A stretch of 64,000 nt of DNA, taken from positions 62,001 to 126,000 of the forward strand of contig CANLQK010000002.1 in NCBI GenBank assembly GCA_947493255.1. Reading direction: 5' to 3'. The position numbers were made by a program, and so were the translations under genes. Below, in pieces: positions 54,385 to 63,828 of the stretch (its first letter is position 1; every line of letters begins with the position of its first letter). Below the pieces are notes generated by a model that saw only the letters and a program-made list of their open reading frames with translations, did no database searches and was not told the origin of the DNA. Source of the DNA: an uncultured Paracoccaceae bacterium. Lineage in GTDB: Bacteria; Pseudomonadota; Alphaproteobacteria; Rhodobacterales; Rhodobacteraceae.

Positions 54385-55725
54385 ATGGGCTATGCCAATT
54401 TGATTTATAGATTTCTACGTCTCGGGCCTTTGGGTTTGGGGCTTATTGCTGTTGCCATCCTTGTTGGCGGCTATTTCTTACAAGTTGAAATGAACAAATC
54501 TGCCGCGAAGGACGCCGTCGCCTTAGCAGAAGGCCCACCAGACACTGTCGACATTGCCGATTTTGACAAGTCGCGTGACATGTCTGACATCCGCGAAGTC
54601 ATGGTTCAGGCGCAGCCGGTTTTGGATTTTGCATACCGCCTGACGATTGAACGCAAAGGCACGGATGATCATGTGTTTATGGTACCGCTTGTGGCGGCAG
54701 ATGGGCATTCTGAAACGGACATTCTGGGCATCGCCTATTTCACATCCCCGAACGAGGATTTCGATAATATCACGCCAGATTTGCTGATGCGTGGCATGTC
54801 GGGGTTCGGAACCGTGGGGCCTGTCATTACGTATAACGGAAAGCTCCGTTCGATGGGGTCGTGGGATGATCTGACGGAAGAAGCATTCTTTGATGAAGGG
54901 TTGGTTATGCCCTCGAACCCGATCGTTGTTTGGCCGTTTATGGAAGCGCGCGAGGTTGCTTTAGCCCCGCCAGCGGCTGGGGACCTAACTGTGTTTGGTT
55001 TGCTGTCTAAACTTGCCGGTGCGATTGGCCTACTTGCCCTTGGCAAGTTGGTGTTTCGCAAAGATGCCCCTGTTCAGCCTGAACCAACCATGATGGAACC
55101 TGCACGGGTCCAGATGCCAACGTTGCAAGCTGACCTGCACCATGACGTTGCAGCGCAGCCAGCTTCGAATGTCCCGCTTTGGAAACAGCGCAGCGGATTA
55201 GGTGATGATGGTGCCGCTGATAATGATGCGCAGTTTGCCCAGTCGTTCGAGCCAACCTATGCCCCAGAACCAGCGCCTGTTCAGCCTACGTTTGAAGAGC
55301 CCGTTCTTGAAACACCCCGCCGCAAATTTGGTGTCCGCAAGGTTTTGATCGGACTTATCGGTGGGTTGTTTGCAATTGGGTTGGTGTCGACCATTGGAGA
55401 CCTCATTGCAAGCAGCTCGCCTGCACAAGAAGTCGTGGCCATTCCGACCGCGGAAGAACGTGTAGCTGCCGCTGTTGCTGACGTGATTGTGCCTGATGCC
55501 CCGTCAGACCGGCACTGGACAGATATTGACGTAACACCTGTTATTGAGTGGGTGACCGCGAAGGCACTGTTGGCCATCGCGGGGGATACCGACGCGATTA
55601 TGACCCTTGGTATGATTGTATTAGGCGTCTTTGTGTTGGTCTTTGGTGCTTGGTGGTACCTTGTGCTGCGGCGACGTTTTTCGCCACGGGTCACTGGCCG
55701 CTTTGACAGTATGGGGATCAACTAA
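54385..55725 (+). CDS. Membrane protein of unknown function with three to four helices
   Basis: The ATG at 54385, with GGAG a few bases upstream, gives 446 residues. Helices are predicted at about 10-32 (LGPLGLGLIAVAILVGGYF), 205-225 (LLSKLAGAIGLLALGKLVF), 320-342 (VLIGLIGGLFAIGLVSTIG) and 400-430 (MTLGMIVLGVFVLVFGAWWYLVL). Between the first two is a roughly 165-residue acidic domain, and between the second and third a proline-rich cytoplasmic or periplasmic linker (PEPAPVQPTFEEPVLE). I recognise no family. It converges on mipZ with an 18-base gap. Confidence 0.7.
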   Translation: MGYANLIYRFLRLGPLGLGLIAVAILVGGYFLQVEMNKSAAKDAVALAEGPPDTVDIADFDKSRDMSDIREVMVQAQPVLDFAYRLTIERKGTDDHVFMVPLVAADGHSETDILGIAYFTSPNEDFDNITPDLLMRGMSGFGTVGPVITYNGKLRSMGSWDDLTEEAFFDEGLVMPSNPIVVWPFMEAREVALAPPAAGDLTVFGLLSKLAGAIGLLALGKLVFRKDAPVQPEPTMMEPARVQMPTLQADLHHDVAAQPASNVPLWKQRSGLGDDGAADNDAQFAQSFEPTYAPEPAPVQPTFEEPVLETPRRKFGVRKVLIGLIGGLFAIGLVSTIGDLIASSSPAQEVVAIPTAEERVAAAVADVIVPDAPSDRHWTDIDVTPVIEWVTAKALLAIAGDTDAIMTLGMIVLGVFVLVFGAWWYLVLRRRFSPRVTGRFDSMGIN

Positions 55726-55743
55726 CCCCCACACGGCCAAGTC

Positions 55744-56553
55744 CTAGAAATCGACAGTTACGCCCGGAAGGTTCAGCGATTTGATGAGTTCGCGCAGTTC
55801 CTGACGGGCGGCGACATTTGAAATGTTCAGCCCCTTTACGCCAAGGTCCCGCAGATCCAATAGGGTCAGACCCCGTGGAAACAGTTCGCGGAAAATAACA
55901 CGTTCATTGAAACCGGGCGCTGTGCGGAACCCGATCCGGCGCGACAGTTTTTCAATGGCCGCTTCCATCTTTTGTTTGTTGACCATGTTCTGTGCGCCCA
56001 TCCGGTTGCGCACAACGATCCAATCAATCGGTTCAAAACCAGCCTGCGCGCGCAATTGCCGCGCGTTCCAGACCATTTGGGAATACACGGAAGGGCCCGT
56101 GATTGTTTCACCGTCACTGTCCACGTGGGCCAAAAGGTCGAAGTCGATAAAACTGTCATTCAGGGGCGTGATCAACGTGTCAGCCAACGAATGGGCGACC
56201 TGCGACAAGCGGGTGTGGCTGCCCGGGCAATCGATCAGAATGAAATCGTTGTCTGGTTCCAGCCCCGCAACGGCGGCAGACAGCCGGTGATCCAGAACGT
56301 TTTCGCCTTCGCGCAACGTGGCAGGGTCAACTTCTGGCAGGTCGTGATAAGTGGGGGTCGGCAGATCTAGCTGTTGTTTGGCCAAGAATTTGTTGCGGTT
56401 GTCTATGTAACGGCCCAGCGTTTTCTGGCGCAAATCCAGATCCAGCGTGCCGACTTTATGACCCATGCGCGACAATGCTGTCGCTACATGCATTGAAACG
56501 GTAGATTTCCCCGCTCCGCCTTTTTCATTCCCTACAACGATAATATGCGCCAC
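55744..56553 (-). CDS. mipZ: MipZ-type cell-division-site positioning ATPase (ParA superfamily)
   Basis: The 269-residue protein has the deviant Walker A GNEKGGAGKSTV, followed by LDLDLRQKTLGRYIDNR, a block that separates MipZ from other ParA proteins, and LIDCPGSHT as Walker B. In alphaproteobacteria MipZ binds ParB near the origin and blocks FtsZ polymerisation there, confining division to midcell. It lies alone on its strand, converging with the unknown membrane protein gene. Its upstream region is the 361-base gap before the RNA helicase gene. Confidence 0.93.
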   Translation of the reverse strand: MAHIIVVGNEKGGAGKSTVSMHVATALSRMGHKVGTLDLDLRQKTLGRYIDNRNKFLAKQQLDLPTPTYHDLPEVDPATLREGENVLDHRLSAAVAGLEPDNDFILIDCPGSHTRLSQVAHSLADTLITPLNDSFIDFDLLAHVDSDGETITGPSVYSQMVWNARQLRAQAGFEPIDWIVVRNRMGAQNMVNKQKMEAAIEKLSRRIGFRTAPGFNERVIFRELFPRGLTLLDLRDLGVKGLNISNVAARQELRELIKSLNLPGVTVDF

Positions 56554-56914
56554 TGCCCCAGCCCCTTAATGATTCCGGAATACGTTGTCCGGACCGTCGG
56601 CCTAACTATAGGCAGGCGCGGGCGCAAGGCAAAGAGGGATTGACTTGCGACGCATTCGCCCCCATTTGGCGTCTTGAGTGTGATGCCGGCTGCCGCGTGA
56701 GCAGGCGCCCCGACGATTTCGGGCGCAAAGGTGCATCACCCAAGGTTCCCACCATCACGCAGGGGCGCCGCGCTAGATCGGCGGGCCACTTTATCGGCAT
56801 GGGCATTCGGCCCGACCGTCAGCCTTTGGCGCACCCTTATTTCGATGGTGGGGTTAAACCCCACCCTATTTTTATGTGGTCCATTCATGGGCCGCCCCGA
56901 TCCAAGGATGAACA
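56554..56914. other. Divergent intergenic region between mipZ and the RNA helicase gene
   Basis: The 361 bases should hold the promoters of mipZ and the helicase gene. I found no convincing gene. A plus-strand frame near 56660-56760 contains LECDAGC and GRKGASPKVP, reminiscent of small zinc-ribbon proteins of this family of bacteria, but it lacks the second cysteine pair and is not called. A terminator-like hairpin lies at 56847-56865. Confidence 0.5.
56847..56872 (+). terminator. Terminator-like hairpin in the helicase gene leader
   Basis: GGTGGGG (56847-56853) pairs with CCCCACC (56859-56865) around TTAAA, and CTATTTTTATG follows. It looks like a good intrinsic terminator, yet no plus-strand gene precedes it after 55725. 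It lies 50 bases before the helicase start, so it may be an attenuator or may end a small RNA. Confidence 0.55.
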
Positions 56915-58264
56915 ATGGATTTTGATATGTTGGGCCTCGCGCCCCGTTTGATTGCTGCACTGGAAAAACAAGGGATCACAGATCCTACGCCGATCCAAAG
57001 TCAGGCAATCCCCCACGCTATGAATGGCCGCGACGTTATGGGCCTTGCCCAAACCGGTAGCGGCAAAACGGCAGCCTTTGGGTTGCCGATGATTAATATG
57101 TTGCTGAAAGAGCAAGGCAAGCCGGCGCCAAAAACCGCCCGCGCGTTGATCCTTGCGCCGACACGCGAGTTGGCCAAGCAAATTCAAGAAAACCTCGCGC
57201 TTTATACAACGGGCACGCACCTGAAAACGATGTTGGTCGTTGGTGGTGCTGGTATCGTTGGCCAGATGCGTAAACTGGAACGCGGGACAGACCTTTTGGT
57301 GGCCACACCGGGCCGTTTGATCGACCTGTTGGACCGCAAGGCGGTTCGTTTGGATGAAACTCATTTCTTGGTGTTGGACGAAGCTGACCAAATGTTGGAC
57401 ATGGGCTTCATTCACGCGCTGCGCCAGATCGCACCGTTGCTAGCTGATGATCGCCAGACAATGTTGTTCTCGGCTACGATGCCAAAACTGATGGCCGAAC
57501 TGGCTGGCGCCTTCCTCGACAACCCGATGCGGGTTCAGGTGAACGCTCCGGGCAAGGCGGTGGACCGGATCGAACAATCGGTGCACTTCGTTGCCAAGGC
57601 GGCAAAGACCGATCTGTTGCTGGAACTGCTCGACAAACACCGCGACGAGCGCGCGATTGTCTTTGGCCGCACCAAGCACGGGTCGGAAAAACTGCACAAA
57701 CTGCTCGAGAAAAAGGGCTTTGCGTCTGCGTCGATCCACGGCAACAAATCCCAAGGCCAGCGTGACCGCGCGATTACAGATTTTAAGGCCGGTAAGGTGA
57801 AAATCCTCGTGGCGACGGATGTAGCTGCACGTGGTTTGGACATCCCCGAGGTGAAGCACGTTTATAACTATGACCTGCCCAACGTACCGGAAAACTATGT
57901 TCACCGGATTGGCCGGACGGCACGGGCAGGGGCCGACGGTATGGCTATTGCGTTCTGTGCGCCTGACGAAATGGGCGAATTGCGCGATATCCAAAAGGCG
58001 ATGAAGGCTGACATTCCTGTTGCCGGTGGCCGCCCGTGGGAAAAACACGAAGAAGAAAAACGCCCACAACGTGGTGGCGGCGGCGGTGGTCGGCGTGGCG
58101 GCGGCGGTGGCCGTGGTGGCAAACCCGGTGGCGGGCGCCCAGGTGCCAAATCAGGCGGCGGCGGTCGTCCTGGTGGCGGTAAGCCTGGCGGTGGTCGTCC
58201 TGGTGGTGGTGGCAAACCTGGTGGTGGTCGCCGCAAAAAGTCACGTGCTGGCGGCGCGAGCTAA
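56915..58264 (+). CDS. rhlE: DEAD-box RNA helicase (RhlE-type)
   Basis: The 449-residue helicase has all core motifs: Q-motif (PTPIQSQAIP), I (AQTGSGKT), Ia (PTRELA), Ib (TPGRL), II (DEAD), III (SAT), V (ATDVAARGLDI) and VI (HRIGRTARAG). The last 65 residues are almost all Gly, Arg, Lys and Pro in GGGRPGGGKPGGG-type repeats, likely an RNA-binding disordered tail. AAGGA precedes the ATG. Roles in ribosome assembly and cold growth are known for RhlE proteins; specific substrates are unknown here. Confidence 0.93.
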   Translation: MDFDMLGLAPRLIAALEKQGITDPTPIQSQAIPHAMNGRDVMGLAQTGSGKTAAFGLPMINMLLKEQGKPAPKTARALILAPTRELAKQIQENLALYTTGTHLKTMLVVGGAGIVGQMRKLERGTDLLVATPGRLIDLLDRKAVRLDETHFLVLDEADQMLDMGFIHALRQIAPLLADDRQTMLFSATMPKLMAELAGAFLDNPMRVQVNAPGKAVDRIEQSVHFVAKAAKTDLLLELLDKHRDERAIVFGRTKHGSEKLHKLLEKKGFASASIHGNKSQGQRDRAITDFKAGKVKILVATDVAARGLDIPEVKHVYNYDLPNVPENYVHRIGRTARAGADGMAIAFCAPDEMGELRDIQKAMKADIPVAGGRPWEKHEEEKRPQRGGGGGGRRGGGGGRGGKPGGGRPGAKSGGGGRPGGGKPGGGRPGGGGKPGGGRRKKSRAGGAS

Positions 58265-58341
58265 GTTTCTTTGTACTAGGTCGACGGAATTCACGGTTTC
58301 GTGCGTATGATGTCAAAGTCGACTTTTACAAAGGAAACCCC

Positions 58342-59322
58342 ATGTCATTCTCTCGCCTCGTATCAACAGCAGCATTGGCCGTCGGTTTACCGTTTGCGGC
58401 CAATGCGGATCCTTTAACTGTAGAAACAGTTAAAGCGTTGTTTTCTTCGGCGCAGCTGGTGTCAGACCCAATTGAAGTTGATTGCACCTTGTCAGGTGGG
58501 GCCGAAACGACCTGTATTCAAATCACTGTTGTTCCTGAACCCGCGACCTATGAGGCTGGCCCTTGGTGCCCGACCAATGTGGACGACGGCCCAGAAAACG
58601 CAGGCATCTGGTTTTATGACGGCGAAGTTGTAGACGCGGATGGCGAATTCTTTAGCAAACTTTCAGCGCTCTATGGCGATGAAAACTGGCAGGTGTTCGA
58701 TCCCGAAACAGGCGACATTTTTTACACAGCGACTTTGGAAGGCTGCGAGGCTGCCGCGCGGCCTGACGTTGCAGAAGAATATCAAAACCATTGCGTGCAA
58801 TGTTTGCTAGAATATTACCCAGACACGACGGTGACATATTCGTTCCCGGTCGAGCCTGTGGCGGCGGATAATGTATCTGACATTCGTCAGTCCGGTGTTG
58901 GTGTTGCGTTGAACGGTATCCGTATCGATGGCCCTGCGCCGGTCGATGCCATTTTGTCAGCCTATACCATCGCTGCGTTTGACGATTGCGGTGGCCACGT
59001 AAACCCAACTGTCGGGTATCACTACCATGCAGTAACAGATTGCGTTGAAGGTGATGACCACGTCCATGAGGAGATGCACGCACCTTTGGTGGGCATTGCA
59101 TTGGACGGGCATTTCATTGCGTCACATCTAAATGCAGACGGAACACATCCCGAAGGTCTGGATGAGTGTTACGGTCACACGACCGATGATTTGGGTTACC
59201 ATTATCACGCGGGGGCCGCGGGCACGAACCAAAACCTTGGATGTTTAACCGCACAAGCTGGGTGTTCTAGCGGGGAAGAAGGCGCGGCCTGCGATGCCAC
59301 TGCACGCCGCCCACGCCCGTAG
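58342..59322 (+). CDS. Exported YHYH-domain protein
   Basis: The 326-residue protein begins with a signal peptide (LVSTAALAVGLPFAANAD). Two GYHYHA motifs near residues 230 and 290, each after a cysteine and a GGH or YGHTT block, are the hallmark of the YHYH domain, a histidine-rich module of unknown activity. Six or more cysteines suggest a disulfide-bonded periplasmic protein; metal binding is likely from the His clusters (inference). AAAGGAAA lies nine bases upstream. It is followed by a terminator at 59346. Confidence 0.85.
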   Translation: MSFSRLVSTAALAVGLPFAANADPLTVETVKALFSSAQLVSDPIEVDCTLSGGAETTCIQITVVPEPATYEAGPWCPTNVDDGPENAGIWFYDGEVVDADGEFFSKLSALYGDENWQVFDPETGDIFYTATLEGCEAAARPDVAEEYQNHCVQCLLEYYPDTTVTYSFPVEPVAADNVSDIRQSGVGVALNGIRIDGPAPVDAILSAYTIAAFDDCGGHVNPTVGYHYHAVTDCVEGDDHVHEEMHAPLVGIALDGHFIASHLNADGTHPEGLDECYGHTTDDLGYHYHAGAAGTNQNLGCLTAQAGCSSGEEGAACDATARRPRP

Positions 59323-59345
59323 TTCGGTCATGAACGAAACATAAT

Positions 59346-59378
59346 ACGCCGTCCCAATAGGGGCGGCGTTTGTGTTTG
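59346..59378 (+). terminator. Terminator after the YHYH gene
   Basis: ACGCCGTCCC (59346-59355) and GGGGCGGCGT (59360-59369) form a ten-bp stem with one T-G pair and an AATA loop, followed by TTGTGTTTG. It sits 24 bases after the stop codon. Confidence 0.7.
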
Positions 59379-59677
59379 CGCGGCCCGTGTTCACCCAGAA
59401 TTAAGGTGCTTATGCAATTGGGGCGATGAGGGGGCGGTTTAGAAATGGCCGTGTGAAGCCGCATGGGCGTTTGCTGTAACGACCTGTTCAAGCCGTTTCT
59501 TGGCGCTGGGTCCCTTGCGTATTTTGCAGTCCTAAGGCTTAAGGACACCACAAAAGGGTTGCAGCCAAGAACATGACTGCATACATCGGTATACAAACGC
59601 GGTTCGTACAGAATCTCGGCCCCATCGGCCAGCCACAGCGCCGCGTCCCCGCCAAGAGATTAAGCTAGGAGAACGTT
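59370..59677 (+). other. Leader and promoter region of acnB
   Basis: The 308 bases before acnB show no gene. A TTGCAG near 59558 followed about 17 bases later by a CATACAT could be a promoter. An imperfect dyad (GTCCTaaggcttaAGGAC, near 59530-59550) lies just upstream and might bind a regulator. The ribosome site is AGGAG eight bases before the acnB ATG. Confidence 0.4.
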
Positions 59678-62470
59678 ATGGGCCTATATTCAGAATATCG
59701 CGACGAAATCGAAGCACGCAAAGGCGAAGGGTTAAGCCCGAAGCCGATTGATGGTGCCCCGTTGACGGCAGAAATCATCGACATCGTTCGCGACACCTCC
59801 CACGAGTTCCGCGACGAAGCGCTCAACTTCTTTATCTACAATACTTTGCCAGGCACCACCGATGCTGCCGGCGTGAAAGCGGCGTTTCTGAAAGACGTGA
59901 TCTTGGGCACGGAAACAGTTGCCGAAATCACACCTGAATTCGCATTCGAACTGCTGTCCCACATGAAGGGCGGCCCGTCTATTGAAGTACTGCTTGACCT
60001 TGCGCTGGGCGACGACGCAGGCATCGCAGCGCAGGCTGCGACCGTTTTGAAAACGCAAGTCTTCCTATACGAGGCCGACATGGACCGTCTTGCTGACGCG
60101 CTTAAGGCCGGCAATGCCGTCGCTAAGGACATTCTGGTCAGCTACTCTGACGCGGAATTCTTCAACAAGTTGCCGGACCTCGACGAAGAAATCAAAGTCG
60201 TCACTTACATCGCTGGTGAAGGCGACATTTCCACCGACCTTCTGTCACCGGGCGCCGAAGCGCACTCTCGAGCGGACCGTGAACTGCACGGCCAGTGCAT
60301 GATGACCCCAACAGCGCAGCAAGAAATCGAAGCGCTGAAAATCAAACACCCAGATGCCCGCGTGATGTTGATCGCGGAAAAAGGTACCATGGGTGTTGGC
60401 TCCTCCCGTATGTCCGGCGTGAACAACGTTGCATTGTGGACCGGTAAACAAGCATCCCCTTATGTGCCGTTCGTGAACTTCGCCCCTGTTGTGGCTGGTA
60501 CAAACGGTATCTCCCCGATCTTCCTAACAACTGTTGGTGTGACCGGTGGTATTGGTGTCGACCTTAAGAACTGGGTCAAAAAGCTCGACGAAGACGGCAA
60601 CGTCATTGAGAACAATGATGGCGACGCGATCCTTGAAGAACGGTATTCCGTCGAAACCGGCACAGTGTTGACCATCAACACGAAGACCAAAAAACTCTAC
60701 AGTGAAGACGGCAGCGACGAATTGGTCGATATGGCTGGTTCATTCACACCGCAAAAAATGGAATTCATGAAGGCGGGCGGGTCTTACGCTATCGTCTTTG
60801 GTAAAAAGCTCCAGACATTTGCCTGCGAAACATTGGGCATCCCGCTCAAATCAGCATTCGCGCCATCCAAAGAAATCAGCGTTGATGGCCAAGGCCTCAC
60901 GGCTGTTGAAAAGATCTTCAACCGCAACGCGCTGGGCGTGGCAACTGACAAGCCGCTGCACGCGGGTTCTGACGTGCGTGTGAAGGTCAACATCGTTGGC
61001 TCGCAAGACACCACCGGCCTGATGACCATGCAAGAACTCGAAGCGATGGCGGCGATGACTGTCTCCCCATCTGTGGATGGTGCGTATCAGTCTGGCTGTC
61101 ACACCGCCTCTGTTTGGGACATCAAGGCACAGGCCAACACACCGCGCCTGATGAAGTTCATGAACGACTTTGGTCTGGTCACAGGCCGTGACCCGAAAGG
61201 CAAATACCATCCGCTGACGGACGTTATTCACAAGGTCCTGAACGACCTTACCGTGTCTGACTGGGACATCACAATCGGCGGCGACAGCCACACCCGTATG
61301 TCCAAAGGCGTGGCCTTCGGTGCTGACTCCGGTACCGTGGCGCTGGCATTGGCAACCGGTGAGGCATCTATGCCGATCCCACAGTCTGTTAAAGTAACGT
61401 TCAAAGGCCAAATGGCCGATCACATGGATTTCCGCGATGTTGTGCACGCCACACAGGCGCAGATGTTAGACCAACACGGCGACAACGTGTTCCAAGGCCG
61501 CGTGATCGAAGTGCACATCGGTACATTGCTGGCCGACCAAGCGTTCACATTCACCGACTGGACTGCGGAAATGAAGGCGAAAGCCTCTGTCTGTATCTCC
61601 AACGATGAAACACTGATCGGTTCCTTGGAACTGGCGAAATCCCGTATCCAGCTGATGATCGACGCGGGTATGGAACATGAAAACGGCACTTTGGCGCGCC
61701 TGTTGGCGAAGGCTGACAAACGTATCGCCGAAGTCAAATCTGGCGAGGCACCTGCGTTGGTCCCTGACGACAATGCAAACTACTTTGCCGAAGTCGTCGT
61801 CGATCTGGACGCGATCAACGAGCCAATGATCGCTGACCCCGACGTGCACAACGCTGACGTATCCAAACGTTATACCCACGACACGATCCGCCCGATTTCT
61901 TACTACAAGGCGGAAAAGCACATCGACTTGGGCTTCGTCGGCTCCTGTATGGTCCACAAAGGCGACATCAAGATCGTGGCACAAATGCTGCGCAACCTTG
62001 AAGCCGCTAATGGAAAGGTTGAATTCAAGGCGCCACTGGTTGTGACTGCCCCGACCTACAACATCATCAACGAGCTGAAAGAAGAGGGCGATTGGGAAAT
62101 CCTGCAGAAATACGCAGGGTTCGAATTCGACGATAACGCGCCAAAAGAAAAGGCACGTACCGAGTACGACAACATCCTTTACCTCGAACGTCCGGGCTGT
62201 AACCTGTGTATGGGTAACCAAGAAAAAGCCGCCAAAGGCGACGTTGTATTGGCGACGTCCACACGCCTATTCCAAGGCCGTGTTGTGGCTGACCTTCCTG
62301 AAAAGAAAGGTGAATCCCTGCTCGGGTCCACACCGGTTGTTGTTCTGTCTGCAATTCTTGGCCGCACACCAACATTGGACGAATACAAAACAGCAGTCGA
62401 AGGCATCGACCTGACCAAGTTTGCTCCACCAAAGCAAACGCCAATTGGTGCGAAGTCTATGCACTTCTAA
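59678..62470 (+). CDS. acnB: Aconitate hydratase B
   Basis: AcnB interconverts citrate and isocitrate in the TCA cycle. The 930-residue protein starts with the HEAT-like AcnB domain (HMKGGPSIEVLLDLAL), then the swivel domain, with SSRMSGVNNVALW. [4Fe-4S] ligands are in YQSGCHTASVWD and in the CNLCMGNQ pair near the C-terminus. GGDSHTRMSKGV supplies substrate-binding residues. The protein length and domain order are normal. It stands alone with its own terminator. Confidence 0.96.
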   Translation: MGLYSEYRDEIEARKGEGLSPKPIDGAPLTAEIIDIVRDTSHEFRDEALNFFIYNTLPGTTDAAGVKAAFLKDVILGTETVAEITPEFAFELLSHMKGGPSIEVLLDLALGDDAGIAAQAATVLKTQVFLYEADMDRLADALKAGNAVAKDILVSYSDAEFFNKLPDLDEEIKVVTYIAGEGDISTDLLSPGAEAHSRADRELHGQCMMTPTAQQEIEALKIKHPDARVMLIAEKGTMGVGSSRMSGVNNVALWTGKQASPYVPFVNFAPVVAGTNGISPIFLTTVGVTGGIGVDLKNWVKKLDEDGNVIENNDGDAILEERYSVETGTVLTINTKTKKLYSEDGSDELVDMAGSFTPQKMEFMKAGGSYAIVFGKKLQTFACETLGIPLKSAFAPSKEISVDGQGLTAVEKIFNRNALGVATDKPLHAGSDVRVKVNIVGSQDTTGLMTMQELEAMAAMTVSPSVDGAYQSGCHTASVWDIKAQANTPRLMKFMNDFGLVTGRDPKGKYHPLTDVIHKVLNDLTVSDWDITIGGDSHTRMSKGVAFGADSGTVALALATGEASMPIPQSVKVTFKGQMADHMDFRDVVHATQAQMLDQHGDNVFQGRVIEVHIGTLLADQAFTFTDWTAEMKAKASVCISNDETLIGSLELAKSRIQLMIDAGMEHENGTLARLLAKADKRIAEVKSGEAPALVPDDNANYFAEVVVDLDAINEPMIADPDVHNADVSKRYTHDTIRPISYYKAEKHIDLGFVGSCMVHKGDIKIVAQMLRNLEAANGKVEFKAPLVVTAPTYNIINELKEEGDWEILQKYAGFEFDDNAPKEKARTEYDNILYLERPGCNLCMGNQEKAAKGDVVLATSTRLFQGRVVADLPEKKGESLLGSTPVVVLSAILGRTPTLDEYKTAVEGIDLTKFAPPKQTPIGAKSMHF

Positions 62471-62494
62471 ATCGGTCTACATCCTAGATATACG

Positions 62495-62525
62495 CGGGCG
62501 TCCCATTGGGGCGCCCGTTTTTATT
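62495..62525 (+). terminator. Terminator after acnB
   Basis: CGGGCGTCCC (62495-62504) pairs with GGGGCGCCCG (62508-62517), with one T-G pair and a three-base loop, followed by TTTTTATT. This is the clearest intrinsic terminator in the window. The rest of 62471-62790 holds only a doubtful 65-codon GTG ORF (62579-62776) and no other feature. Confidence 0.85.
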
Positions 62526-62790
62526 CGTTAACGTACATATGACTGATGGGTAGGTTCTAGATCGGCCTAAAGGCCACTGTGAAGACTTTGCTGACGTTCA
62601 CTTCAAAGGCGCTAATCGCCGCTTGCTACGTAGAACTTCGTTTAGGTCAAATCAAACCGCTGTCAAAATTCAGGGCAAACAACCGTAACGCAATCTATGT
62701 GTGCTGTATTCCAAAAGGGCATATTACCGATAAAGAAGCTTTTACTATTCTGCCTCAATCTGAACGCGTCATTTGATTGGACGCATGTTT

Positions 62791-63828
62791 CTAGAAATAA
62801 GATTTTGCCATTTCGGGTAACCCTTGTGGCTTAATATGACTACCACGATCCGCCGCACCAAAGCTTTCGTAGCGCTGTTCACAAACTGACTGCATGGCAG
62901 AGATAGAGGGCGCCAGATACTTACGTGGGTCAAATTCCGCTGGGTTGTCTGTGAAAACCTTACGGATCGCACCTGTCATTGCCATGCGCAAATCCGTATC
63001 CACGTTGACCTTTCGCACGCCGTATTTGATCCCTTTTTGAATCTCTTCAACCGGCACCCCCCAAGTCGGCTTTATTTCACCACCATGGGCATTGATAATT
63101 TCCTGTAAGTCGTCCGGAACCGATGACGCCCCATGCATCACGAGGGGAACGTTCGGAATGCGGTTATGGATTTCCTTGAGCCGATCAATTGCAAGGATAT
63201 CCCCATCCGGTTTGCGTGTGAATTTGTAAGCCCCATGCGATGTCCCGATGGCAACGGCCAATGCATCCACCTTCGTCAGTTCAACAAACTGGGCGGCCTC
63301 GTCCGGGTCGGTCAGCAACATGTCTTTTGAAAGGACACCATCAAACCCATGGCCGTCCTCGGCTTCACCGCGTCCTGTTTCAAGGCTGCCAAGATGCCCG
63401 ATTTCACCCTCGACGGACACACCAACGAGATGCGCCATCTCGACGACTTTGGAAGTGACCGAAACGTTTTGTTCGAATGTTGTCGGCGTTGCACCGTCCT
63501 CGGACAAGGAGCCATCCATCATCACCGAGCTGAAGCCGTTCGCGATGGCGGACATACAGGTTGCTGGCGAATTGCCGTGATCTTGGTGCATGCAGACAGG
63601 AACGTGCGGGTAAAGTTCAATCGCAGCTTTGATCAGGTGCGACAGGACGATGTCATTGGCAAATGCCCGCGCCCCACGACTGGCCTGCATGATCACCGGG
63701 CTGTTCGTTGCATCCGCCGCCCCCATAATGGCGAGCATCTGTTCCATGTTATTGACGTTGAATGCGGGGATGGCATAGCCGTGCAAACAGGCGTCATCCA
63801 TCAATTGCTTGAGCGAAACGAGGGCCAT
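62791..63828 (-). CDS. fba: Fructose-bisphosphate aldolase, class II
   Basis: The enzyme joins or splits fructose 1,6-bisphosphate and triose phosphates. The 345-residue protein has [13 protein letters not shown], the catalytic/zinc motif HQDHGNS, a second zinc His in EGEIGHLG, the third in VMHGASSVP, and [13 protein letters not shown]. It is of the CbbA-like class II subtype. The gene starts 34 bases inside the reading frame of a truncated fructose-bisphosphatase fragment at 63794-64000, the kind of neighbour expected in a cbb-type cluster. Confidence 0.95.
   Translation of the reverse strand: MALVSLKQLMDDACLHGYAIPAFNVNNMEQMLAIMGAADATNSPVIMQASRGARAFANDIVLSHLIKAAIELYPHVPVCMHQDHGNSPATCMSAIANGFSSVMMDGSLSEDGATPTTFEQNVSVTSKVVEMAHLVGVSVEGEIGHLGSLETGRGEAEDGHGFDGVLSKDMLLTDPDEAAQFVELTKVDALAVAIGTSHGAYKFTRKPDGDILAIDRLKEIHNRIPNVPLVMHGASSVPDDLQEIINAHGGEIKPTWGVPVEEIQKGIKYGVRKVNVDTDLRMAMTGAIRKVFTDNPAEFDPRKYLAPSISAMQSVCEQRYESFGAADRGSHIKPQGLPEMAKSYF

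Noticed and set aside
56640-56951. ORFs in the mipZ-helicase gap, including LECDAGC and GRKGASPKVP
   Set aside because: Only one cysteine pair of a possible zinc ribbon is present, the frame overlaps the helicase start and no start codon with a ribosome site is seen.
57900-58264. Gly-rich and Pro-rich ORFs opposite the helicase tail
   Set aside because: They are mirror frames of the RGG-type repeat region and have no independent start signals.
62579-62776. 65-codon GTG ORF between acnB and fba
   Set aside because: No ribosome site, no family resemblance, and composition unlike neighbouring genes; convergent intergenic space.
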